The notes beneath the pieces were generated by a model, which saw only the letters and a list, made by a program, of their open reading frames with translations, ran no database searches and was not told the origin of the DNA. Of a stretch of 5,424 nt of DNA, positions 1 to 5,411 are shown one piece after another. The translations under genes were made by a program, and so were the position numbers. The stretch comes from CAIYOL01 sp964494805 (GTDB lineage Bacteria > Planctomycetota > Phycisphaerae > Sedimentisphaerales > Anaerobacaceae). The stretch is from NCBI GenBank assembly GCA_964494805.1, contig CAZBST010000022.1, positions 1 to 5,424 of the forward strand, in the 5' to 3' direction. Position 1 is the first letter of the stretch. Every line of letters starts with the position of its first letter.

Positions 1-58
1 TGGTTAGAGCATGGGATTCATAAGCCCAGGGTCGTCGGTTCGAGTCCGACCGCCGCTA
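1..58 (+). tRNA. tRNA-Met (anticodon CAT), 5' end cut by window edge
   Basis: The 3' part of a tRNA. It shows the end of the D-arm, an anticodon arm with 7-nt loop TTCATAA (anticodon CAT at 19-21), a 5-nt variable loop, a perfect T-arm (GTCGG / TTCGAGT / CCGAC) and the 3' acceptor strand CGCCGCT at 51-57, with discriminator A at 58. No CCA is encoded. The missing 5' acceptor strand should read AGCGGCG. The anticodon stem (12-16 with 24-28) has four good pairs and an A-G mismatch next to the loop. CAT is read as elongator Met here. An Ile2 tRNA, whose C34 is changed to lysidine, has the same anticodon in DNA and cannot be excluded. Initiator tRNA is less likely because the anticodon stem lacks the three consecutive G-C pairs next to the loop. 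Confidence 0.9.
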
Positions 59-95
59 ATTTTTATTTTTGCATTTTAATTTTTGATTTGGCTAT

Positions 96-168
96 GCCCC
101 CATCGTCTAGCGGCCTAGGATATCAGGTTCTCATCCTGGAGACAGGGGTTCGAGTCCCCTTGGGGGTA
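96..168 (+). tRNA. tRNA-Glu (anticodon CTC)
   Basis: A complete 73-nt cloverleaf. Acceptor strand 96-102 pairs with 161-167 through six Watson-Crick pairs and a terminal G-T(U) wobble. The anticodon stem 123-127/135-139 holds loop TTCTCAT with anticodon CTC at 130-132. The variable loop has 4 nt. T-stem AGGGG/CCCCT (144-148/156-160) encloses TTCGAGT, and the discriminator is A168. No CCA is encoded. The G1-U72 pair and short variable loop are seen in tRNA-Glu of other bacteria and chloroplasts. CTC reads only GAG codons, so a TTC-anticodon Glu tRNA should exist elsewhere in the genome. It follows the CAT tRNA after 37 nt of T-rich spacer, so the two are probably transcribed together. Confidence 0.96.
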
Positions 169-204
169 GTTCTTATTTTTGATTTATTATTGATGATTGA
201 TTAT

Positions 205-228
205 CTATCTGACAGATAGTCAGATAGT
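205..228 (+). repeat. Short dyad and tandem octamer ahead of tadA
   Basis: CTATCT (205-210) and AGATAG (214-219) form a 6-bp inverted repeat around GAC. CAGATAGT occurs twice head-to-tail at 213-220 and 221-228. The cluster lies 13-36 nt upstream of the tadA start codon, in the 72-nt gap after tRNA-Glu. It could be an operator or a leader structure. No regulator is known from the sequence, and chance is a real alternative in A/T-biased spacer DNA. Confidence 0.35.
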
Positions 229-240
229 CTTTGCAGAATT

Positions 241-741
241 ATGATTCAGCCAGCAGCTAATTCCACCCCAGGATCTACTATCGATAAGCAATATATGCGT
301 ATTGCTATCGACCAGGCGAAAATCGCTGAGGGAAATGGCGATGTGCCGATTGGGGCAATCATCGTCCATAAAAACCAGATAGTCGGCAAGGCATATAATC
401 AGCGGGAGCAACTCAAAGACCCGACGGCACACGCGGAGATAATCGCACTTACCCAAGCGGCAGCAGCTCTGGAGAACTGGCATCTGAACGGTTGCACAAT
501 GTATGTAACGCTTGAGCCGTGCCCGATGTGTGCGGGAGCGTTAGTTTTGAGCAGAATGGACAGATTAGTTTATGGCTGCGACGACCCAAAAACCGGCGCA
601 GTAAAAAGTCTTTATAACATCGTTACAGACGGTCGGCTGAACCACCGGCTGGAAGTTGTAAGCGGCGTTCTGGCTGACGAATGCGCAAAACAACTGCAGG
701 ATTTTTTCCAGCGCCGACGTGGCGAAAATAAAGAATTCTAA
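241..741 (+). CDS. tadA: tRNA-specific adenosine deaminase TadA
   Basis: A 166-aa zinc-dependent deaminase of the cytidine/deoxycytidylate deaminase fold. TadA converts A34 to inosine in the anticodon of tRNA-Arg(ACG), in the cytoplasm and as a homodimer. The family signature is complete: PTAHAE at 61-66 gives zinc ligand H64 and proton-shuttle E66, and PCPMCAGA at 93-100 gives zinc ligands C94 and C97. N53 before the HAE motif matches the conserved substrate-contacting Asn, and GDVPIGAIIV (33-42) is the typical first beta-strand region. The length fits the family (E. coli about 167 aa). The ATG at 241 is preferred because the frame has no earlier start before a stop at 217-219. The next ATG (codon 19) would shorten the N-terminal helix. 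No Shine-Dalgarno sequence is visible. The gene follows two tRNA genes and converges on wrbA, with one base between stop codons. A guanine or other deaminase is less likely given the motif spacing. Confidence 0.95.
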   Translation: MIQPAANSTPGSTIDKQYMRIAIDQAKIAEGNGDVPIGAIIVHKNQIVGKAYNQREQLKDPTAHAEIIALTQAAAALENWHLNGCTMYVTLEPCPMCAGALVLSRMDRLVYGCDDPKTGAVKSLYNIVTDGRLNHRLEVVSGVLADECAKQLQDFFQRRRGENKEF

Positions 742-742
742 A

Positions 743-1357
743 TCATCCGCAAAGCTTGGCGGTAATCTCGGCGACGTGTTTACCCTGAAATTTGGCAATA
801 GCTAACTCATTCTTGCTTGGCTGACGGGAACCATCCGCGCCGGCAAGGGTCGTCGCACCATACGGCGTGCCGCCCGTAATCTCATCCATATTGAGCAATC
901 CCTGCTGCGAATAAGGCACGCCGACTACAATCATTCCGTGATGCAGCAGCGTCGTATGAAAACTCGTAATTGTAGTTTCCTGGCCTCCGTGCTGAGTTCC
1001 AGTGCTGGCGAAAACACTGCCGACCTTTCCAATGAGCGCGCCTTTGCCCCACAATGCTCCTGTCTGGTCGAGGAAGTTACGCATTTGAGCACACATATTG
1101 CCGAATCGCGTTGGGGTCCCGAATATAATCGCATCGGCCTCGGCCAAGTTTTCGGGTTTTGCAACAGGGATATGTGCAAATGCCTGCCTTGCGCTTTTGG
1201 CGCCGCTTTTTTCAAGAGTTTCTTCAGGAATAAGCTCCGGAACCTGATAAACAGCAACTTCTGTCTCCGGAACCTGGCGAGCTCCCTCAGCTACGGCTTC
1301 GGCCAGCCGGTACACGTGTCCGTACATACTGTAGAAAACAATCTGTATTTTTGCCAT
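743..1357 (-). CDS. wrbA: NAD(P)H:quinone oxidoreductase, WrbA type (FMN flavodoxin-like)
   Basis: A 204-aa flavoprotein of the WrbA family. Members bind FMN as tetramers and carry out two-electron reduction of quinones with NAD(P)H, avoiding semiquinone radicals; the usual role is oxidative-stress protection in the cytosol. Visible motifs are the phosphate-binding loop SMYGHV (10-15), the flavin loop GTPTRFGNM (80-88), FLDQTGALWGKGAL (95-108), STGTQHGGQETT (118-129), the HHGM segment (139-142) and GGTPYGATT..GADGSRQPS (162-181). All are diagnostic of WrbA rather than plain flavodoxin. Length is normal for the family. The start is chosen because MAKIQIVFYSMYGHV matches the family N-terminus and an AAAGGG element lies 7 nt upstream on the minus strand. 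The gene lies 94 bp downstream of a small membrane-protein gene on the same strand and ends one base from the tadA stop codon. Confidence 0.97.
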   Translation of the reverse strand: MAKIQIVFYSMYGHVYRLAEAVAEGARQVPETEVAVYQVPELIPEETLEKSGAKSARQAFAHIPVAKPENLAEADAIIFGTPTRFGNMCAQMRNFLDQTGALWGKGALIGKVGSVFASTGTQHGGQETTITSFHTTLLHHGMIVVGVPYSQQGLLNMDEITGGTPYGATTLAGADGSRQPSKNELAIAKFQGKHVAEITAKLCG

Positions 1358-1427
1358 GAATCTGCCCTTTCATGTAAAGACCGGCGGTGTGCAGCTACCG
1401 GTTTGGTAAACTGGGACTTACTCACAT

Positions 1428-1455
1428 ATTTAACTATAATTTATCGTTTTATCAA
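1428..1455 (-). promoter_or_regulatory. Possible weak sigma70-like promoter for wrbA
   Basis: On the minus strand TTGATA (1450-1455) is followed after 16 nt by TTAAAT (1428-1433), about 70 nt before the wrbA start. The -35-like element overlaps the stop codon of the upstream membrane-protein gene. Matches to consensus are only partial (4/6 in the -10-like box), so readthrough from the upstream gene is equally possible. Confidence 0.25.
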
Positions 1456-1865
1456 GGGGTTGTGCCAGGCTGTGAACGGCGGGCCCGTTGCCAAAATACA
1501 AGTATGAGAACACCTAACACCAGACAGCTTAAAGAATCACCCAGAAACCATTTAGCGGGCATTCCCACCGCCGGTCCCGTTATCCCGCAGACCACACCTA
1601 AAAGTACGGAGGTAATACCTGAGAATGGTACGATTACTCCGTATTTTATTGGGTTCAGCGCAAGGATAATGAAAAACACCCCGATTCCGACACACATAGC
1701 TGACGTAACGCGAATCGCATACGTGGCCATCGGCGGGCCGGAAAGAGATTCAATGCCAAAGACTCTGGTAAACGATTCCAGTGTTGAGATAGGCAGGAAC
1801 ATCCCAAATACGCACGGCAGGTACAAAATCCCACTTATCCACAGACAAATCTTTAATCCACGCAT
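1452..1865 (-). CDS. Small four-helix integral membrane protein, function unknown
   Basis: A 137-aa protein that I do not recognise as a named family. Hydrophobic segments at about residues 5-24, 47-70, 76-98 and 108-126 suggest four transmembrane helices. The C-terminus RARRSQPGTTP is short and polar, with arginines that suggest it faces the cytoplasm. Between helices 1 and 2 is a loop with SGPPMATYAIRVTSA. The second half is rich in small residues (GVVCGITGPAVGMPAKW, 90-106), and there are several cysteines (C7, C18, C58, C93, C114). No catalytic motif is visible. It is a real gene rather than a shadow: an AGGAG ribosome-binding site sits 6 nt before the ATG, and the hydrophobic periodicity is coherent. 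It shares strand and possibly transcript with wrbA 94 bp downstream, which makes a role near membrane quinones conceivable, but that is only context. Small DoxX/DUF4345-like four-helix proteins are a loose structural comparison. Confidence 0.8.
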   Translation of the reverse strand: MRGLKICLWISGILYLPCVFGMFLPISTLESFTRVFGIESLSGPPMATYAIRVTSAMCVGIGVFFIILALNPIKYGVIVPFSGITSVLLGVVCGITGPAVGMPAKWFLGDSLSCLVLGVLILVFWQRARRSQPGTTP

Positions 1866-1872
1866 TTTTGAC

Positions 1873-1879
1873 TCCTTTC
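1873..1879 (-). promoter_or_regulatory. Ribosome-binding site of the four-helix membrane protein gene
   Basis: On the minus strand AAAGGAG stands 7 nt before the ATG at 1865, close to an ideal Shine-Dalgarno match. It fixes the start codon and supports the ORF as a true gene. Confidence 0.75.
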
Positions 1880-1951
1880 AAATAACGTTTTCTTTTAATA
1901 TATCTGCTGTTAAGCTCTATAGTATATACAAATGGAAGTCGAAGTTTAAAG

Positions 1952-1980
1952 TTGAAAAATGGCTTTAAAACCGGTATTCT
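1952..1980 (+). promoter_or_regulatory. Probable promoter of tRNA-Ser
   Basis: TTGAAA (1952-1957; 5/6 match to the -35 consensus) is separated by 17 nt from TATTCT (1975-1980; 4/6 match to the -10 consensus). The mature tRNA begins at 1991, so transcription would start only a few bases ahead of its 5' end, which is common for tRNA genes. Assigned by spacing and consensus only. Confidence 0.4.
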
Positions 1981-1990
1981 TGCTTTTTTC

Positions 1991-2076
1991 GGAGAGGTGT
2001 CCGAGTGGCCGAAGGAGCACGCTTGGAAAGCGTGTGTAGGGTTTCCCTACCGCGGGTTCGAATCCCGCCCTCTCCG
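1991..2076 (+). tRNA. tRNA-Ser (anticodon GGA)
   Basis: A complete 86-nt class II tRNA. Acceptor GGAGAGG (1991-1997) pairs with CCTCTCC (2069-2075), with discriminator G2076, as expected for Ser. The anticodon stem CACGC/GCGTG (2018-2022/2030-2034) encloses TTGGAAA with anticodon GGA at 2025-2027. The long variable arm contains the hairpin GTAGGG-TTT-CCCTAC. The T-arm is GCGGG/TTCGAAT/CCCGC (2052-2068). No CCA is encoded. It reads UCC and UCU serine codons. The gene stands alone on this strand between a divergent membrane-protein gene and a long non-coding stretch. Confidence 0.97.
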
Positions 2077-2114
2077 TTGTGCTGCTTACTTTGGGTAGGC
2101 AGGATTCGAACCCG
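2053..2114. repeat. Inverted repeat between the tRNA-Ser T-arm and the tRNA-like remnant
   Basis: Bases 2053-2069 in the T-arm of tRNA-Ser are complementary to 2098-2114 at 16 of 17 positions; the central 13 bases, including TTCGAA, are perfect. The arms are 28 nt apart. A readthrough transcript of tRNA-Ser could pair its own T-arm with this downstream copy. Because T-arms are conserved, the match may only reflect two tRNA sequences in opposite orientation. Confidence 0.6.
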
Positions 2115-2116
2115 GA
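2092..2116 (-). pseudogene. tRNA 3'-end-like remnant (T-arm plus acceptor strand)
   Basis: Read on the minus strand the segment gives CCGGG, the canonical T-loop TTCGAAT, then CCTGC and an acceptor-like CTACCCA. This is the order of T-stem, T-loop, T-stem and 3' acceptor strand of a tRNA. One T-stem pair is a C-C mismatch and one is G-T. I find no matching 5' half (a TGGGTAG acceptor strand, D-arm or anticodon arm) upstream on that strand, so this is a fragment, not a functional tRNA. It could be the scar of a lost tRNA, a copy made by an integrative element, or a chance inversion of the T-arm from the adjacent tRNA-Ser. Confidence 0.5.
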
Positions 2117-2212
2117 TACATCTTTTCCGTTTCTTTGTGCAAGCTTTTAGGCTTTTCCAAATCTGAATCAAACGGGTGGATTACAGAAATCAAGAAATGA
2201 AGTTGTATCCGG
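2112..2212. repeat. Imperfect inverted repeat, arms about 21-24 nt, 56-nt loop
   Basis: Arm 2112-2135 begins CCGGATACA and arm 2192-2212 ends TGTATCCGG. The 9-bp outer match is perfect. Continuing inward, 19 of 21 positions match if a 3-nt bulge is allowed in the left arm, ending in TTTCTT/AAGAAA. The left arm overlaps the inner edge of the tRNA-like remnant. It may be a structured RNA or the relic of a small repeat element. Confidence 0.5.
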
Positions 2213-2345
2213 CCTAAGTCTGCGTCAACACCACGCTAATAGTTATAAATTTCGACTAAATCGGACGTTATTAAATACAATTCCTGACCGCCGGTTTACA
2301 ATTCATCTATCAGCCTCTGGGTTATACTGTTTCTCACCATCAATA

Positions 2346-2362
2346 TGGGGTTGGAAACCCCA
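2346..2362. repeat. Short GC-topped hairpin
   Basis: TGGGGTT and AACCCCA form a perfect 7-bp stem with a 3-nt GGA loop. There is no T-tract directly after it on either strand, so it does not look like a standard intrinsic terminator. It lies about 220 nt before the kinase start. Confidence 0.45.
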
Positions 2363-2541
2363 AAATACCCTTAAAAATCCACGTGTTCTACGTCCCAGAA
2401 TATACCAGAGAAATTCCGGAATATTGTAGAAAAAAGCGTTTTTTTAAATGAAATCATTCTCCTAATGTGCCGACAATTCTTTATGACTAACCATCTAACT
2501 AAAACGGGGCTATAGGGGTATATAAAAAAATAAAAATACAG

Positions 2542-2563
2542 TTTATACAGATATCTGCATAAA
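2542..2563. promoter_or_regulatory. 22-bp near-perfect dyad upstream of the kinase operon, candidate operator
   Basis: TTTATACAGAT and ATCTGCATAAA are inverted copies with a single mismatched pair (10 of 11 pairs). The core CAGATATCTG is a perfect 10-bp palindrome. It ends 17 nt before the kinase ATG and begins about 16 nt downstream of a possible TATAAA -10 box (2521-2526). Position and symmetry suit binding of a dimeric regulator or a 5'-UTR hairpin. No family-specific operator is recognised. Confidence 0.45.
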
Positions 2564-2580
2564 AAGTAAAAAGGTGTAAA

Positions 2581-5019
2581 ATGCGAATCGGCCAAAAATC
2601 GATTTTATTTTTTACAGGGATTGCTTCGTTGGTGGGCATTATCGGCGTAATCGCCATAAAATACAACGCCAATATCGCAATCGGTGTTGACCAGATATTA
2701 TTGAGCAATTCTAATGAGGCAAAAGCGGCAGCGGAGATTGCCTACCACATCCAAAGAATTCAGACAAATATTAACAAGCTCTTGTTTAAGAGAATTGATG
2801 AGGAGCCGGAACAAAAAAAGTATGCAAAAAGCGCACTTGGAGAGAGCATTTCTAAACTGCAGCAATTCACTTTGCTCTGGGAAGATGCAATAAAGCTCAA
2901 AATAGAACTTTTCAGAGAGGAAAAAGGAACGGAAGAGCTGGAAACATTCAAAAGTTTGAAAGCGAAGGTGGATAGTTTAATACCTTTGGTGAATAAAACG
3001 GCTGCGCTTCAGGAAGAACAAGGTTCTGAGGTAGCAAGGTCGTTTTTTGAGAGTAAAGTGGAACCGATATTGCTGGAAACTCAAAAAACTGCGGAGAAGT
3101 TCATAAAAAGCACAAGGGAAGAGCCGATTACTAAGGCAAAGGAGATTAGAAAAGCGGTCAGCAGCAGCACAGAAATCATTATTGTCTCAACCATCTTCGG
3201 CCTTTTGGCAGCAATCGTTGTTTGTCATTTTATTTGGAGTACTATTTCAAATCCCATCATAAAACTCAAGGATGCTGCAGATAAAATAGGAGAGGGTGAA
3301 TTAGAAACCCAAATACAGGTTGATTCGAAGGATGAAATAGGCGACCTCGCGCAGGCTTTCAATAATATGACCTGTAAATTAAAAGAAGCTCGTACAGTCC
3401 TTGAGGAAAAGGTGAGGCATCGCACGGAGGGGTTGTCGGTCGCCAACACAGAACTTCAAAAGAAAATAGGCGAGCACCTGTCGGCTCAGGAAAAATTACA
3501 ACAGCACATTAGACATCTAAGTTGTTTTTATGCATTGTCAAAACTTATTGAGCGGCCGGAAATCTCATTGGAGGAAATATTTAAACAGACAGCCACTCTG
3601 ATTCGTTATGCATATCAGCACTCTGAAAAAACTTGTGTAAGAATAACTTTTGAAGGAATAAGCTATAAAACCGATAATTTCAGAAAAAGTGAATTGAGTC
3701 AGTATGTCAAGCTTAGAGCATATGGAGACGAAGTCGGAACTATTGAGGTTTACCGCCTCAGAGAAAATACAGAAAATGGCAAAAGCCCCTTCCTTAAAGA
3801 AGAACATGATTTGTTAAACGCAATTGCTGAGCATCTGGGCAGAATTGCAGCACGCAGACAGACCGTGGAAAAACTGGAATTACTTCGAAATCTAATAGAC
3901 CGGTCGAATGACTGTATCTTTATTATGGAGCCCCAATGGGGTCGTTTACTGGATGCAAACGGCAGAGCATGTATCAGTCTGGGGTATACGCGAGAAGAAT
4001 TACTCAATATGGTCTTCAAAGACATTGAGCAGTCCATACCGGATGATTCCTCCTGGCGCGGACAGATGGAAGAACTCAAGATCAAGGAAGATTTAGTCAT
4101 ACAAGGGCAGCATAGACGCAAGGATGGAACGACTTTCTTAGCAGAAACCAGCCTCAATCTCGTAAGTCAAAATCACCGCGATGGCTTGCGTCAGAAGGGA
4201 GACTTCGTAGTAGCAATCGCACGTGATGTCTCCGAACGTAAACAGGCAGAGCAAAGACAGACCCAATTTATACAAGAGCTGGAACGCACTAATCAGGAAG
4301 TAGAAAAGGTTAATCAGGAATTAAAAGATTTTGCATACATAGTCTCTCATGACTTAAAAGCGCCGCTGCGGGGAATCAAGACCCTTGCGGAATGGATAAC
4401 AACCGATTATGCAGATAAGCTCGGTGATAACGGCAAAGAGCAAATGAACCTGCTTGTAGGTCGCGTGGACCGAATGCACAACCTCATTGATGGTATCTTG
4501 CAGTACTCCACAGTAGGACGTGTTGAAGAAGAAAAGGTTGTGGTTAATATGAATGAGCTTGTCACAGAAGTTATTGACCTGATTGCCCCGCCGGAGAACA
4601 TCACCATTGCAATTGAAAACGAGTTGCCCATGATTAAGTGTGAGCAGACCCGTATTATGCAGGTATTCCAGAACCTGCTGAGTAATGCTGTGAAATATAT
4701 GGATAAACCGCAAGGCCGGATAGAAGTCAGATGCATTGAAGAGAATGACTTCTGGAAGTTTAGTGTTGCTGATAATGGCCCTGGCATTGAAGAAAAATAC
4801 TTCGAAAAAATCTTCCAGCTTTTCCGGACATTGGCACCGCGTGATGAGTTCGAAAGCACCGGCATCGGCCTCACTGTGACAAAGAAAATCGTGGAGTTAT
4901 ACAATGGAAGAATATGGGTGGAATCAGAACCAGGGCAGGGAAGCACATTCTTCTTTACATTGCCAAAGCAAGAAATGGGGGTTAAAGATGCGAAACTTGA
5001 AGCCAATATTATTAGTTGA
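2581..5019 (+). CDS. Membrane sensor histidine kinase: helical sensor, HAMP, GAF-like, PAS, HisKA, HATPase
   Basis: An 812-aa inner-membrane kinase that should autophosphorylate on histidine and pass phosphate to a receiver. Residues 7-27 are the first transmembrane helix. Residues 28-195 are a mostly helical, charged extracytoplasmic domain resembling four-helix-bundle sensors. TM2 is about 197-220. HAMP follows at about 221-275 (NPIIKL; DEIGDLAQAFNNM 251-263), with coiled coil to about 310. About 312-430 resembles a divergent GAF domain ending in DLLNAIAEHLGRIAARR. PAS spans about 433-555 and ends ARDVSERKQAEQ. A second coiled coil leads to HisKA with H590 in SHDLKAPLRG. The ATPase has an N-box (QNLLSNAVKY, N698 and N702), G1 (DNGPGI 731-736), an F-box near F745-F748 and G2 (GIGL 761-764). 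All catalytic boxes are intact, and no receiver is fused. AAGGTG 4 nt before the ATG is a modest ribosome-binding site; short basic residues before TM1 support this start. The last 32 nt overlap the regulator gene. The ligand is unknown. Confidence 0.95.
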   Translation: MRIGQKSILFFTGIASLVGIIGVIAIKYNANIAIGVDQILLSNSNEAKAAAEIAYHIQRIQTNINKLLFKRIDEEPEQKKYAKSALGESISKLQQFTLLWEDAIKLKIELFREEKGTEELETFKSLKAKVDSLIPLVNKTAALQEEQGSEVARSFFESKVEPILLETQKTAEKFIKSTREEPITKAKEIRKAVSSSTEIIIVSTIFGLLAAIVVCHFIWSTISNPIIKLKDAADKIGEGELETQIQVDSKDEIGDLAQAFNNMTCKLKEARTVLEEKVRHRTEGLSVANTELQKKIGEHLSAQEKLQQHIRHLSCFYALSKLIERPEISLEEIFKQTATLIRYAYQHSEKTCVRITFEGISYKTDNFRKSELSQYVKLRAYGDEVGTIEVYRLRENTENGKSPFLKEEHDLLNAIAEHLGRIAARRQTVEKLELLRNLIDRSNDCIFIMEPQWGRLLDANGRACISLGYTREELLNMVFKDIEQSIPDDSSWRGQMEELKIKEDLVIQGQHRRKDGTTFLAETSLNLVSQNHRDGLRQKGDFVVAIARDVSERKQAEQRQTQFIQELERTNQEVEKVNQELKDFAYIVSHDLKAPLRGIKTLAEWITTDYADKLGDNGKEQMNLLVGRVDRMHNLIDGILQYSTVGRVEEEKVVVNMNELVTEVIDLIAPPENITIAIENELPMIKCEQTRIMQVFQNLLSNAVKYMDKPQGRIEVRCIEENDFWKFSVADNGPGIEEKYFEKIFQLFRTLAPRDEFESTGIGLTVTKKIVELYNGRIWVESEPGQGSTFFFTLPKQEMGVKDAKLEANIIS

Positions 5020-5407
5020 AGATGACAGTGTAGACGTAATGATGGTTAAGCGGGCACTTAAGGACCTGAACGTTACAAATCTGTTGGTCCACACGCCCAA
5101 TGGGAAGGAAGCACTTGAGTATTTAACAAGTGAAGGTAATAAGAGGCCGTGTATTATTCTGTTGGATTTGAATATGCCAAAAATGAATGGCGTCGAACTT
5201 CTAAAAGTCATAAAAGATGATGTTGAATTAAAAAAGATTCCTGTTGTAGTTTTAACTACATCCCGAGATGCAGAGGATAAATTTGAGACTTTTGAGTTGA
5301 GCACAGCAGGTTATATAGTCAAACCTGCCAATTATAAAAAGTTTGTAGAGACGATGAGGACGATAGACATCTACTGGACCTTAAGCGAATTGCCGAACGG
5401 AGAGTAA
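4988..5407 (+). CDS. Single-domain response regulator, Rcp1/CheY type
   Basis: A 139-aa stand-alone receiver with no DNA-binding or enzymatic output domain. Acidic pocket residues E11, D12 and D13 (LLVEDDSVD), phosphoacceptor D60 (LLDLNMPKMNG), switch T90 (VVLTTSRD), Y109 and K112 (GYIVKP) are all present. The LTTSRDAED stretch and the tail YWTLSELP resemble the Rcp1 family, receivers typically encoded beside phytochrome-like or PAS/GAF kinases. The ATG at 4988 is chosen because the receiver fold begins directly after it; earlier in-frame codons would translate the kinase sequence out of frame. A G-run at 4977-4981 lies 6 nt before it, inside the kinase gene. The 32-nt overlap with the kinase implies translational coupling and a matched pair in which the kinase phosphorylates D60. 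Output must go through protein contacts, for instance with the next gene product or another kinase. Confidence 0.95.
   Translation: MRNLKPILLVEDDSVDVMMVKRALKDLNVTNLLVHTPNGKEALEYLTSEGNKRPCIILLDLNMPKMNGVELLKVIKDDVELKKIPVVVLTTSRDAEDKFETFELSTAGYIVKPANYKKFVETMRTIDIYWTLSELPNGE
5399..5404 (+). promoter_or_regulatory. Ribosome-binding site for the truncated downstream gene
   Basis: GGAGAG overlaps the last two sense codons of the response regulator and stands 7 nt before an ATG at 5412. It is a better Shine-Dalgarno match than those of the two preceding genes in the operon, and it supports a real third gene. Confidence 0.55.
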
Positions 5408-5411
5408 AGCT

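Larger units (their letters stand above)
2077..2580. other. Intergenic region of about 500 bp with repeats but no credible gene
   Basis: No open reading frame here has a recognisable product or a good ribosome-binding site on either strand. From left to right it contains a tRNA-3'-end-like segment on the minus strand, an imperfect inverted repeat with a 56-nt loop, a 7-bp hairpin at 2346-2362, the 10-bp palindrome ATTCCGGAAT at 2413-2422, and an A+T-rich leader ending in a near-perfect dyad before the kinase gene. A TATAAA box at 2521-2526 could be the -10 element for the kinase operon, but no matching -35 is visible. An unrecognised small RNA is possible. Confidence 0.6.

Noticed and set aside
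59..95. Similar T-rich stretches after both first tRNAs as a repeat
   Set aside because: The similarity is limited to short low-complexity T/A strings and is not informative.
96..167. G-U first pair in the acceptor stem of tRNA-Glu as a defect
   Set aside because: The same first pair occurs in functional tRNA-Glu of other bacteria and chloroplasts, and the rest of the cloverleaf is intact.
1380..1402. ACCGG/CCGGT inverted repeat between wrbA and the membrane-protein gene as a terminator
   Set aside because: The stem has only 5 bp with a 13-nt loop and no proper T-tract follows on the minus strand.
938..1968. Two overlapping plus-strand ORFs of 189 and 193 aa opposite wrbA and the membrane-protein gene
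   Set aside because: Both lie antisense to well-supported genes, have compositions unlike real proteins and match no family.
1965..2171. 68-aa minus-strand ORF crossing tRNA-Ser (contains GEGGIRTRG)
   Set aside because: It is the antisense translation of the tRNA-Ser gene, a well-known kind of spurious database ORF. It has no ribosome-binding site.
2430..2445. A-run and T-run around GCG as an intrinsic terminator
   Set aside because: The stem would be only A-T pairs, too weak for a terminator, and no transcription unit is known to end there.
2371..2708. Two minus-strand ORFs across the kinase leader and N-terminus
   Set aside because: Their hydrophobic or aromatic-rich translations come from A+T-rich leader DNA and the reverse complement of a transmembrane segment. 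There is no family match.
4904..4987. 28-residue N-terminal extension of the response regulator frame
   Set aside because: It lies wholly inside the kinase gene in another frame. The receiver fold begins right after the ATG at 4988, so the shorter start is used.
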